A stretch of DNA of 64,000 bases from positions 833,252 through 897,251 of the forward strand of contig NW_006767444.1 of the NCBI RefSeq assembly GCF_000264995.1, read 5' to 3'. Under the pieces are notes generated by a model. That model made no database searches. It saw only the letters and a list, made by a program, of their open reading frames with translations, and was not told where the DNA came from. Positions within the stretch are counted from its first letter, which is position 1, and each line of letters starts with the position of its first letter. The DNA is from Punctularia strigosozonata HHB-11173 SS5 (lineage: Eukaryota; Basidiomycota; Agaricomycetes; Corticiales; Punctulariaceae). Shown here one piece after another: positions 10,922 through 22,080 of this stretch. The position numbers were made by a program, and so were the translations under genes.

Positions 10922-11858
10922 TACAGTCGAGGACACCCAAAGTCAACAAGAAAAATGAACGAGTTTTCTTGCTCCGTAAAACACGCAGGATGAGTGCCTG
11001 ATGTGCTAAGGAGTATGTACAGCATGGGAGGAAAGGATTTGCACGAGCCGATTGTCAAAAAATCTCATAGTAAGGTTGATCATGCCCGAAAATTTGGCCA
11101 CCCCCTAAATTTGGCCCAAAAATTACAAAAAAAAAGCCCAAACAACGAATTTTGCCTCCGTTGTGCAGAATATGAGTATCTTCGTATGCTCAGCAGGTTG
11201 GGTGAGCCAGGAAAAAAATCAAAAGATGGGTCATGTGATGCTCTTTCACCTCTGACATGCCTGGAAAGAAGGGTGGATGCCCGCGCAAAAAGCCTCGCCG
11301 ACAGAATATCTCGGGTCTAAACAATCAGAACACTTCTGAAAGTCCATCTAGAACAGAAATAGACTCTCCAAATGAGGAACCATCAGAGCTTTTCAATGTG
11401 GACGATGACTATGGGCTGGACTTGGAGACCACAGGAGGAGGGCTTCGTGCTGAAACCGTGTGTTTTGGATGGAGAGGGTGAAATCAGTGAGACCCAGTTA
11501 GAGATGTTCATGGGTGTTGATCTGTCACAATCATTGGAGATGATGGCAGAGATGGCCAAAGAATTGGGAGACCCAGTGAGGGATGACGAAGAATGGCTCC
11601 CACTAAAAGAACGGGCTATCAAGGCAAAGCGGAAGCGTGAGTCTTAGTGGAGATCCTGTGAACATTCAACGGCACTGACCTCCATCAACAGCACGTCCTT
11701 CACGATATATTACAGGCCCTGTTCTTGCAGATCAGTCAGCACGGACTCAGTGCTGGCACTGTGCTCGTCTGAAGGGGCAGAAGGACATTTCCGAGATGGG
11801 ATTCTTCACGCGCATCTTGAGAGAGGCTCCAGAGCCGGCACCACTTGTCCCCTGTATC

Positions 11859-12532
11859 TGTGACGAGCAACGCGCAGGGGAACGCCCGTTGGGGTTACCA
11901 ATCACTTAGACAGTTGGAATGTCCAAGCAACTGGGTAGAGTTGGAGGGAAAGGCAGTGTCGTCGGCACTTACTATAGGCAAGAGTATACACAGATAAAGA
12001 GGAGCTGAGCTCGACTCAAGGTCACTGGACACGAGGTCGACCGCGACGCAATGGACACCTAATGGACTCAAGGTCAAACACTAAGTCCCCAAGACACAAG
12101 TTAGCATAGTATCTAGTACAGAGATGGTTACTCACCTAAGTCCCCAAGACACAAGAGGTCGAGATGGGGACTTAGGACGAGTTATAGGGGTCTTATATAC
12201 ACCAATCCATCATCTAAGAATAGTACAAGAGAATCACATGCAGGGCACAAGGATGAGTAAGACTGACCCACTTAGGTGGGTCAGGATTATGAATCAAGGA
12301 GTTAGAAGGAATAACGAGTCATTGTTCATGAGTAAGCGGAATAAACCTCTGGTGGCTGTGCAGGGCAGTGCAAGGCAGTGCAAGGCAGTGCAAGGCATTG
12401 TCAGTGATGCTGTACTGCTGCCACTGAAGGTCACGTGACTTTGGAAAAGGAAAGGTGGGAAAGGGAAAATGATAAGTCCATATTTTAGAAATGAAAAATG
12501 CGAAAATAAATTGTCCTTCTCTTCTCATCACA
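11859..12532. repeat. Solo LTR with GTATC target duplication
   Basis: This 674 bp stretch begins TGTGACGAGC and ends TCTCATCACA, and is flanked by the direct repeat GTATC at 11854-11858 and 12533-12537. It lies inside the Tc1/mariner-like transposase, whose reading resumes in the same frame on the far side. It has no coding content. Internally it holds a 20 bp direct repeat, CTAAGTCCCCAAGACACAAG, at 12081 and 12136, with an inverted partner GGGGACTTAG near 12176. It also holds a 10 bp tandem repeat at 12364-12393. It is a separate LTR family from the one at 6699. Confidence 0.85.
12364..12400 (+). repeat. 10 bp tandem repeat in solo LTR
   Basis: Three perfect copies of GGCAGTGCAA followed by GGCATTG. 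It is short and internal to the LTR, with no spacers, so it is not a CRISPR array. Confidence 0.9.
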
Positions 12533-14665
12533 GTATCCGCAGTCCCTCAGTCTCCACTGCAGTGGTCTTGGATTCAGAGAGTGCTTCGAGTGAGGCAGAG
12601 AACTCAAATGAGAATGGGGATGTTGATGATGGAGGCTCCAAGCCAGGAGTGAGTGTGGAGGAGGCTGAAGAAGATCTTGAATGGGAGGATGAAATGAGGA
12701 TTGCGGGAGGTGCTGTCGAAACAAGAAAGCCTGTCAGTGACATCCGGACTTGGGACAAACTCCGAAAACAGATCGACACCGACTTGAAAAAGGACACAAA
12801 AAATGGCTCCACACTCACCTGTATCAACCAGCTCGTCCTCCTTCGCAATTTTGCAACGTTGAGGAAGAGGGGTTATGAACGGATGGATGCGAGCAGGCAT
12901 ATCGTGTTGGCGTGGTCCGACAAGGAGGGTGTGCACTCCGCAAGGCAGATCCGTGCTATTATCAGTTGTACGAGCAACTTCCGGAAGAGCGCAGAGATGG
13001 TGACCGTGGTCAGTCGCTGCTCAATGATGAGCGGGTTCAGGCAGCATGCCGGCATTGGCTATCGGCTCTGGCTTCAGGCGAGGTGACTCCAAAACAGTTT
13101 CAAGTTGTGATCAACAATGAGATACTGCCTAATCTTCTGATTACAGTGTCAAAGCCCCTATCGTTGCGGACGACACGTCAATGGCTTGTGAAGCTCAGTT
13201 GGTGCCACACACGGATGAAGAAAGGAATATACATGGATGGTCACGAACGTCCCGATGTTGTCGCATATCGACAAGATGTGTTCCTTCCGCTGATGGAAGA
13301 ATACGAGAAACGCATGGTGCAGTTTGTAGGGCCAGAGCTGAAATGCACAGAGCTGGTTCTTGCTCCAGGGGAAAAGTGTATCATTGCCATGTTTCAAGAT
13401 GAAAGTTGTATACATGCGGGTGAATACAAGAACTCTGTTTGGTATGTTACCCTGTTTGTTGATGATTCCAATGCTAAAAACACTCAGGCTTCGAGTGTCC
13501 ATCAGAGAGCAAAAGCTCATGAAAAAGAGTAAAGGTCGCATAATTCACATCTCTGATTTTGTCGAGGAAGAGAATGGATGGTTGGTCGTCCGAGACGAGC
13601 ACGGAAACATTGTGCAGGATGCACACAAGATCAGCTACCCTGGCAATAAGGGTGACGCTTGGTGGGATCACGAGCAACTGCTTGCTCAAATGGATGATGC
13701 CATCGACATCTTTGAGCAAGCACATCCTGACTGCCAGGGACTGTTCATCTTTGATCAGTCTTCAGCTCACGTAACTCTTGGTCCTGATGCTCTCCGTGCT
13801 TTCGACATGAACAAATCAAACAGAGGAAAACAATGGAAGCAACGGGATACCGTCATCCCAGAGTCCAATCCAGTGGCGGAGCACCGAGGTAAAGTGCAGA
13901 GGATGACAACGGAGGACGACGAACAAAAGGGCCTCAAGCAGGTTCTCGAAGAACGTGGCTTTAATGTTACAGGAATGCGTGCAAAATGTGCGCCTGTTTG
14001 CCCCTTCGAGAATGATCGTTGCTGCATGGCACGTCTTCTCAGCAAACAGGAGAACTTCCGCATTCAGGAGTCTTTACTCAAGCAGAAAATCAAGAGCCGT
14101 GGTCACCTGTGCATGTTTCTACCCAAGTTCCATTGCAAGCTGAATCCTATCGAGATGGTATGTTCTTGTTACAATCCAGAGGTGATCTATCTCATTGCAA
14201 CCACAGTATTGGGGCTGGGTGAAGTACCGCTATCAGGAGGTATACAAGGAGAATTTTGATGATGCAAAGAAGCACGTGAGAGAATGCCTCGACAGCTGCC
14301 CAGTTGACGTTATTTGTTGATTCTTCAACCGTTCGTGGCGATTCATGAGTGCGTATTGGAGAGGCTTGGCTGGTAAGGCGGCAGAGTGGGCAGTGCGGAA
14401 GCAAAGGAGTCATCGTGTGGTCTGACAGCGCGCGATGCTATCAATTGATGCTGTTCTGGGCCATATCTAAGCTTATCCGGTGATCTATACGTAGCGGTGA
14501 ACTCAAGCAAAAAATTGGCCATCCCAGAAAATAGCGTGAAAAATTAAACAAGACTGGTTTCAGATGTTTCAGACCTGCCGCAATTCAATTCTGTAGTCTG
14601 TTTTATCCAAAAAAAATCTTCTCGGTCACTACACGTTTTGTCGACTTTGGGTGTCCTCAACTGTA

Positions 14666-15230
14666 AGTCACCAATGTGGCTGTGTCACAACGCGCATACG
14701 AGACCCCAGCAATGACCGACTGCCTAATCTGGTATGCAGTGCTAGATCACATCACCGATCTCGCATCAATCGGTCCTGACCAGGACCCCCGTTAATACAG
14801 TTAAAGGTCGGAATATTTACCCCGTTAATACGGTTTAATGTTAGAATATTCCGACAACATTTTTGGCCCTGAAAAGGGCCTTACGTCGGAATAATTGCCG
14901 ATAAAAGCACGTCAGAGGGCGCCGCAGGCCGGAATAATTTTGACGACATCTGTTCGGAGTGACAAACCAAGGTCAGAATATTTGTCGACAAAAGGATCGA
15001 ACCATTGAGGGCCTGGAGAGGAACAGCCCAGATAAAGCCATAAATTCCCACGATGCTGGAATAGAGCGCAGACAAAATGGGCACCGCAGGCCCGATGTCG
15101 GAATATTTGCCGACAAAAACGTGCCGATGGAAGCAAAAAATTGCCAACAATACGACTCATTTTGGGTCAGGGTCCTTCCTGCTCGTGAACCGTAACCGGC
15201 GGAATCATCACGTGATAAGGCCGGGTCGCC
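14666..15230. repeat. Cluster of GTCGGAATATTTGCCGAC palindromes
   Basis: This non-coding stretch carries at least six versions of an 18 bp imperfect palindrome. They lie near 14807 (GTCGGAATATTTAC), 14844 (GAATATTCCGAC), 14885 (GTCGGAATAATTGCCGAT), 14928 (GCCGGAATAATTTTGACGAC), 14972 (GTCAGAATATTTGTCGAC) and 15097 (GTCGGAATATTTGCCGAC). Two CCCGTTAATAC repeats at 14788 and 14821 and two copies of GGGCRCCGCAGGCC near 14918 and 15079 suggest a larger degenerate repeat unit. Its nature is unknown; it could be nested MITE arms or clustered protein-binding sites. Confidence 0.6.
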
Positions 15231-15723
15231 GAGCTACAGAGCTAAGGCTAAGCTCATGCACGATCCGGGAACATCACGTGAGCTACGTCACATTCCCGTC
15301 ACAGTCCTAATTTGGTAAAAACGACTGTCCCTCCGCGACGACGAGCTGCGTTCAATCCGCCCAACGTACATCCGACTATAATAGACTACCAGCCTAAAGA
15401 AACAGTGAATTGCTTCACCTCCGATGATGCAGCTGCATTGGCATCAGCTGCATTTCCCCGATGAGACCGCTCTGACTTTGTCCGAATTCTCATTTCACAG
15501 CTAGTTCGGTGTTGATATCGGGAGATCCGTAGGTGGCAGTATCAAAGACAAGGCTCAGGAGTCCCGGAGGATGCACAGTGAGCAACGAGGACGACGACGA
15601 GGCGACACGTCAAACCAAGCAGCCGTAAATTGCCTTTTTCGGAATGTCACGCTAAACATGTGATGTTCCCGGATCGTGCATGAGCTTAGCCTTACGAGCT
15701 ACGAGCTTAAAACTCTGTAGCTC
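15231..15723. mobile_element. MITE-like inverted-repeat element
   Basis: This element of about 490 bp has long imperfect terminal inverted repeats and no coding capacity. The left arm (15231-15298) and right arm (15636-15723) share GAGCTACAGAG, AAGGCTAAGCTCATGCACGA, TCCGGGAACATCAC and a further GACATTCC/CACATTCC block. The right arm carries an extra run of about 16 bp. TA dinucleotides flank the inner CAGAG...CTCTG ends, which would fit a Tc1/mariner-type MITE, but the inverted symmetry continues outside them. No clear longer target duplication was seen. It ends about 136 bp before the COG7 start. Confidence 0.75.
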
Positions 15724-15859
15724 AGAATTGAAGAGACCTAGTTACAGCATCATCTACCGCGCTAGGATCTCGGAATTTGACGCGATACGATCGGCTGGTC
15801 AAGGATCCTGTCCGCCGTTCTGAAAACGTTCAAATTCACTTTCTTGGTTCAGCAGAGCA

Positions 15860-18653
15860 ATGGCGAATCCTCAGGTATGCCTTGAGTTGTAACGTCAATT
15901 TCCGTCTCAACATTATTACACCTTCCCGTCCACAGGGTACAACACGTGGCGCTTCGCATGCCCTTTCGAATCTCGAAGAGACCACAAGTACAACGGACTG
16001 GATCAACCACAATGTGACGTTCCCGACCGATTCGTACGATCTTGATGATCCAGAGCCCTTGCTCGAACTTGATCACTACGTTGTACAATTGCTTGGTATT
16101 CTGGATATTGCTGTGGACGAGACGGCCTCTGATTTGGAACGTTCCATAACCGAGATTGGCCGAGGCATACCGCGTTTGACCTACGACCTCAATCTCATGC
16201 GAGAAGGCGCATTTGTTCTCCAGAGTTCTCTGGCCCACCTTCAACAGAGGACGCGGACGGTCGGCCACGAGGAAATCACCCATACGCTCAACACTCTACA
16301 CCTTCTGGATCGCGGAAGGAGGAACATGGAAGCGGCACGACAATTGTTACTGGAAGCTCAGAGCTGGAATACTCTCGAATCCGAAGTCACTTCTCTGCTC
16401 GTTGAACAAAGTTATGAGAAGGCCGCCGAGCGTCTGTCTGAAGCAACCAAGTCAGTTGTTGTCTTCGAGAATACCCCAGAATACGATGCTCGACGTACTC
16501 TGCTGGTTAGCCTTCAGAATCAACTCGAAGCCTCTCTCAGCTCTGCCCTCGTGACTGCATTCAACACGCAAGATGTCGCTGTTTCCCGCAGGTTCTACAC
16601 GGTCTTCCGCAACATCGATAGGGAAACCGAATTCAGGAATTACTACTACGGCTCCAGACGTAGTGAACTGTTGAAGGCATGGAGAGCGGCCGTCCTCGCA
16701 GAATGCAGTAGCACTGGCGAACCTCCAGAACCCGGTTGCGCGCCAAAGCGGAAAGAGTCACAACGCTTTTCTACGTTCCTAGCGAGCTTCTATGCCGCGC
16801 TGTTGTCAGTCGTAGAGGCTGAACGCCAGACCATTCCATCCATCTTTCCTGATCCCGAGTCAACGTTATCCAGTCTAATAGTCTCCATCTTCAGCTCACT
16901 GGATCCTTCCATGTCAGACCGCCTTACCTCCGTCGTGTCCTATCATGGCGCCTCCGCCATTCATGAACTCATCAATGCTTTCCGCGCCACGCAGGACTTC
17001 TCTGCAGCCCTGTCGAAATCTATGGAGAAGACAAGACTAGCAAGTGCTCATCCATCATGGCTCGCGGATGATGCCGCCTCCCGTACGGCTTCAATGCGGA
17101 CACACATTCGCCGTCGCTCCGAGCGGCTATCGTTCTCTAGACGCCTCCCTGAACGTAGGATGTCAACGCTGGAAACCGATGTGTCACAAAGCGTATCTGA
17201 ATGGGAACAGGCGATTTTCGAATCTTTCATCCCGACACAATCCGACTACGGAATCCTCGAGATCCGGGCATTGGACGAAGCTCTACGTAATCTCATGAAT
17301 CCCTCCACTTCCCGAGCTTTGGAGGCGGATGCAGCTCGCTTGCTTCGCGAACGGACGGTCGATGTCCTGAGTTTAGCTGAAGACAGTCTGGGCCGCTGCA
17401 TGTCGTTCACGTACGGAATTGGTGCCTTTGAGGCCATTCGTGCGGACGATCACCTACTCGCCTCTTTCGTCAACATGTCCAGCGGAGCAATCTTCGGAGC
17501 AGGATATCTCTCCCTCGGTCGCGAGCAGCTTAGTGTACCTGTGAGTGAAGAGCTGTCGCATCTCGATTATAGCGGATCGGACTGGTCCGGCATACAGTCC
17601 TGCCTACGCTTGTTGGAAAGTTTGCGCTCGCTACTCGATCGCGTCTCAGCGTTCGAGTTGAAACTGTCGGGAATGCTAGTGCAGGTTGCCGCGACGCTCA
17701 AAGGATTACAAGACGAAGCCCCACACGTAACCGACAGCAACCGGGGGAGTATACGTCTTCTAGCAAACTCTGTTCTTAATAGCGCATCTCTTCACCACCT
17801 TCTCCACGAAGTCGAGTCCAAGACTTACGAGACAACATCCCCTTCCGCAATACCTTCGCAAACCCAGCCATTGCAGTCGCAGAGTCGCACGTTTCGGCCA
17901 TTGCTTGAGGACAGTCGCTCAGCGATTTCAGCCTTTGCTCGTAGATGCCAAGGCGCTCTACAGGATATTATTTTATCGCCTTTGCGCCAACGACTGTCGT
18001 CATACCCCACTCTCTCCGATTGGGCCACGAACAACGCCTCGTCGTCTCAGTCATTCGCGTCAAGTATAAGCAACTTGCAGGTCCCCTCCTTCTCGCTGTC
18101 ACCCACGAGCATTATGCAAGACCTCACTGAAGGCTTGCTCAATCTGCCAAGGTTATTCGAAATCTACGCGGAAGACGAAGCGCTCTCCTTCTCAGTCGGC
18201 ACGCTTCCTTTTCTAAGAAGTGACGTGCTCGCCGCGTTATGGGACCAAACTACTCCCGTCATCATTCACGCTATCGAGACCTCCAGAGTAGGCCACGCCC
18301 GTCGCTCCCCTTCACTGTCGGTGAAATCCGTCCCGCTAGCGATGCCCTCCCATTTATCGCCTGAAAGCGTTACGTCGGCCTGGCTCTCTGCATTGGGCTC
18401 GTCCGTCACATCTCACTTCGTGCAGGATGTCCTACCGCAGATCCAACGACTGACTGACGCAGGTGCGGCTCAACTCTCTTCGGACCTCGAGTATTTGTGC
18501 ACGATCGTGGCTGCCCTTAACGTCGAGTCTGATGATCTGAAGAGATGGAAGGAGTGTGTAGATATGGACTCAAACGCGTATCAAGCCTTTCGGTCAACGA
18601 ATGGTGAACCGGATCAAATATTGAACCTCGTGGCAAGGATGAGGGGCTGGTGA
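15860..18653 (+). CDS. COG7: Conserved oligomeric Golgi complex subunit 7
   Basis: A subunit of the COG tethering complex (lobe B), which acts at Golgi membranes in retrograde intra-Golgi vesicle transport and so in glycosylation. The N-terminal blocks WINHNVTF and HYVVQLLGILDIAVDETASD, then RLTYDLNLMREGAFVLQSSL and the helical LHLLDRGRRNMEAA region, are characteristic of COG7. The rest is a long helical-bundle sequence. I place the start at the ATG at 15860: a five-codon first exon (MANPQ) is joined by a 61 bp intron (15875-15935, GTATGC...CCACAG) to the long exon, giving about 910 residues. An unspliced reading from 15777 is open but adds residues unlike the family. It is convergent with the VHS-GAT gene, 116 bp away. 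A MITE-like element lies in its promoter. Confidence 0.88.
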
Positions 18654-18769
18654 TTGTTGACAGCTCTGTTAATTGATGGAGGACGAGGGCGAGCATATTG
18701 CAAAACGTAGGATGTGAATATTACGCCGAAGTTGACATGAAGCAACTAATGTACTATGTATGTGTATGC

Positions 18770-21700
18770 CTAGCGCACGCCCGTCACCAGAGCAGCTTGT
18801 CCTTGTCTGATGCGTTGCTCTGTCCGCTCGGCAGCAGCATCATAAACGTAATGAATTGGGGTGCTCCACGAAGGTCGAGCTTCCTCCTGATAGTGCTCGA
18901 ATTGCGATGCGTCATCTGGATCCCCTGGAAAGAACTCGTCCTGGGCACCTGCATTACGCAAACGTCCATCAGCCCTGGCGTGCTCCGGTTGCATGCACGA
19001 CTTACGTTCGGGAGTCGGCGGATCTTCCAGGCGGCGTTTGCCTAGCGCCTTTTCGCTTGGTTTCATTGGCGTATAAACTTCCTCGCTAGAGCTGGAATCT
19101 CCATCGTAGACCGACTGTCCTTGAACGTCCAACCTTCCCAGCCCATTCGGAGGGCCGCTCAAGGAGGAGCTCGTCCTGGAGTGCGTATGGGAGTCCACCG
19201 ACGGGCGTTCCAGCGAGGGACTTCGCGAGCGCGCAGGACGATGCATTGGGGAGCGGGGACCGTGACGCGGACCGTGTGGTGGTGCCAGTGTATGAGGGTA
19301 GGTGAAAGGCATGGAGGGTGACGTATTGCCGTGTACTTGCGCCGGAGCCCTGTTCGTGTTCGCATTTGCGACAGGTATGGGAGGCAAGGGGTGCGCATGA
19401 GAGGGTATGACAGGGGGAATGGTCGACGAGAATGCTGGTGAAGAGCTGAGGGAAGGGGAAGGGCTACGAGAAGAGCCCGCACCGGTGCTTGATGGTGGAG
19501 CGAGACCGTAACCGTTAACTTGCTGCTCGCGGTGTAATTGCTACGGAAGAAATGAGCCAAAGCCACGCGAGAACACCAAGGTAGCTCACCGCGCGATCCA
19601 TACGGAAGTCGTATCGGCTCCGTTCCTCAGCATCCCTTTCTTGACCTAGCCGGACGAGATCATCATAAACCCTCAGCACAGCCAAAAGTTCTTCGTTAAC
19701 GAAGAGAAGCTCTGCAAGGAGTTCTTCTTCCCTGGTAATCGACGTCTGCTGTCCGTCGGCTGTGGATTGACGCTCGTAACCGTCGGCTACTTGCCCTCGA
19801 TTGCTACGCGAGCGCTCCGCTGTGGCCGTGGCCCACGGGATTTGCGCAAAGATGAACTCTTGAGAAGCGGTGCACTTATGGTGAAACTCCTACATATTCG
19901 ATGTTATAACGGCACTCCAATGTGGAATGGATATAACTCACCTTGATGACGTCCTTCTCTTTCAGGTCTTCCGGCTTGGCGAATGCCAACGCTTCAGATA
20001 GGAGAGCGGCATTACCTCTTCCAACCTTGCATTCTTGGAACAAACGTCGGATATCCTCGTCAGGAGGTATAATTCTGTTGCGGGGCTTGTGACCTTGAAC
20101 TGGCTTGGTTTGGTTGTTCTGTATAGAATGGTGAGGTATCATCACACAACTTCATGAATGAGCGTACTACGGATGGTCGGTCTGCATTCGGTTGATATGG
20201 TTCTAGGGTGTAATCGTGAGGCGGGTGTGATGGAGGTTGCACGAATGACGACGGGCGGCGAGGAGTGGGTGGATTGAACATCGCATCATCAGTGTCAAAA
20301 GGTATGCCCTACGTTTTCATGATGAGGTTTCTTATGAATCATCGGTTTATACAATGCATACCTGTTCAGGTTTATCTGCAGGTCGGACTCTGCGCCAGAG
20401 ACTTCGGAAGTCATCCTTCTCGCTCCAGAAACCGACGGGATGTTCTGCCCATGAGAGTTGTACGTTAGCATATATGCATGGATCAGACTGAGTTACATCA
20501 ACATACCCTTGACTTGATTGTCAAGTTCTTGGGAACACATCCACGCCGCTCCTGCGAGAACGTCCATCAAGCGCTCACGCACGACTGGATTTGTGCGGGG
20601 AGATGTCAAAACATCTTCCAAGGTATCAAGGAATTTCCGAGACGAGCAATGAGCCAAGAACGTTGGAGATGAATTGCGAAGCATGATTGCAAGAAGCTGA
20701 GCGAGGTAATGAGCCCTTGTAACTCTAATAATATACGATGTTCTTACTCTGGCAGCAGATAGTTGCGCTGGAGGTTCAGCATACCTGGGAAGCTATTTAG
20801 GCGCTGATGCAATGATCGGGTGGCCACCTATACTCACTTGAACTCCTTCCGCAACGCTCTTATAGCTTCCCTCGCATTGTCCGGTGTGCTGGAGGCACGT
20901 TCGCAAACCTCGAGCACCAAAGACCAGTCCTCCGAGGCGGTCGCCGTAAGCCAGCCTGTGCAAGCTTGTGAGTGGGTGTTCGGGACGAGGGTGGTAGGCC
21001 ACTGACCGATCATCCTTGTGAGGTCGGCCGGGTGATCTTCCTGATGTGCCGACCTCTCTCGTTCCTGCCGTTCCATCTCTTTCCGTTTCTCTCTCTCCTC
21101 CCTTTCACGCTCGCGTTCCTTGGCTCTCTGCCTTTCCTTTTCTCTCTCTCGCTGCAGTGCCTTCTCTCTCTCCTTCTGCAATGACCGCTCCTGCTCCTTT
21201 TCCCTCTCCTTTTCCTGTGCCAATTCCTTGGCTTTCGCCTTGTCTTCCTTAGTTCCCCTCTCCCAAAACCTCTTCTTCTCCTTCTCCTTTTCTTTATCCT
21301 TGCCGTTCATGACCACCGCCGTTCCCTGATACACCTCTGGATGCTCACTCGGCGCGTACTGGCTACCTCCTCCATACGTGCTCCCGTAGCCATTTGAGTT
21401 AGGGGATAACCCGCGGCTTGGCGATTGAGACGAGGGGCCTAGTGCTGCGAGAAGGCCCACGGCTCTGCGCCCGCTGCCGGGATTTGGTGCCCTCCTGCGA
21501 ACCTCTTCTTCCTGTATCCTCCGTGCCTCCTCCTCGAGTAACCGCTTCTCCTCTTTTCTGCGGAGACGCTCTTCCTGTTTCGAAGTCGACGCGGCGCTGA
21601 AGGCGGATGGTGAGGGTGATCGCGGATGAGCCGCGCTGGGCGAGTTGGGATGCGAATTTGAATGCGAACCGGGCGCATAGTAAGCCGAGGGCGGTACCGG

Positions 21701-22080
21701 CGAGCCCAAAGAAGACGACCGAGATTCCGTATGCGCCAGCGGGGGCGGCCGCGCAGCGTTCGGGGACGGCTGGTGGTGGGTGGGTAGCATCTCCCAATCC
21801 CCTGCCGGTTGCGCATGCGACTGAGCGAGCTCGTCCACAGAGGTCCGTCCCGCCGGCTGGGGGCGCTCGAGCGTCCGTGGATGATTGCTCCGGGCCTGGT
21901 GCTGGGTGTAGATGGGGTGCGGGTCTTGGTCGATCTGGGTGAGAGCAGTATGTGAGTATGAGAGCGGCAAGGAGGCGACAGTGACGCTAACGACGTACGG
22001 ATGTGGCCAGAACGTGCTCCCTGCTCATGGAGGTCACCTTCGCCATCTTGGGCTTGTCCCGCCCGAACAGTTTCTTCATG
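18770..22080 (-). CDS. VHS-GAT domain protein, Lsb5-like
   Basis: A multi-exon gene for a probable endosomal/actin sorting adaptor. It starts MKKLFGRDKPK at 22080. A Ser/Pro/His-rich disordered stretch and a very charged Lys/Glu/Arg coiled-coil segment (about 21000-21550) follow. The VHS domain (about 20480-21010) shows LTATASEDWSLVLEVCERAS, AREAIRALRKEFK and SRKFLDTLEDVLTSPRTNPV. A GAT-type helical domain follows (about 19600-20090, with PPDEDIRRLFQECKVGRGNA and EEELLAELLFVNEELLAVL). The C-terminus (18770-19500) is disordered and rich in Ser/Pro. VHS normally sits at the extreme N-terminus (GGA, Hse1, Vps27); here roughly 300 residues precede it. VHS domains bind sorting signals or ubiquitin, and GAT domains bind ubiquitin or Arf. 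At least six introns are present. Confidence 0.8.

Larger units (their letters stand above)
11257..14425 (+). pseudogene. Tc1/mariner-like transposase, inactivated
   Basis: This is a DDE-type transposase of the IS630/Tc1/mariner superfamily. The N-terminus is basic and AT-hook-like (KKGGCPRKKPRR), followed by an acidic segment. A 55 bp intron (11637-11691, GTGAGT to CAACAG) precedes the block GPVLADQSART. The catalytic domain shows MFQDESCIH near 13396 (first Asp), FIFDQSSAH near 13752 (second Asp) and FLPKFHCKLNPIEM near 14140, with the superfamily LNPIE signature carrying the third acid. A second intron follows at about 14158-14207, and the C-terminus ends RKQRSHRVV with a stop at 14423-14425. 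Damage consists of an LTR insertion at 11858, frame changes near 12960 and 13500, and a TGA near 14317 where CGA would fit. The remaining reading is well preserved. Confidence 0.85.
10924..14663 (+). mobile_element. Tc1/mariner-like DNA transposon
   Basis: The element spans 3740 bp including an inserted LTR, or about 3.06 kb without that LTR and its duplication. The left end reads CAGTCGAGGACACCCAAAGT and the right end, reverse-complemented, CAGTTGAGGACACCCAAAGT. The terminal inverted repeats are 26 bp with two mismatches (10924-10949 and 14638-14663). The dinucleotide TA flanks both ends (10922-10923 and 14664-14665), the target duplication expected of the IS630/Tc1/mariner superfamily. It encodes one plus-strand transposase. 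TTGGCCA motifs recur just inside both ends. The element inserted upstream of the alpha-kinase gene and was later split by a solo LTR. Confidence 0.9.

Noticed and set aside
12364-12400. Possible CRISPR-like direct repeats
   Set aside because: Ten-base head-to-tail repeats with no spacers, inside a solo LTR of a eukaryotic genome.
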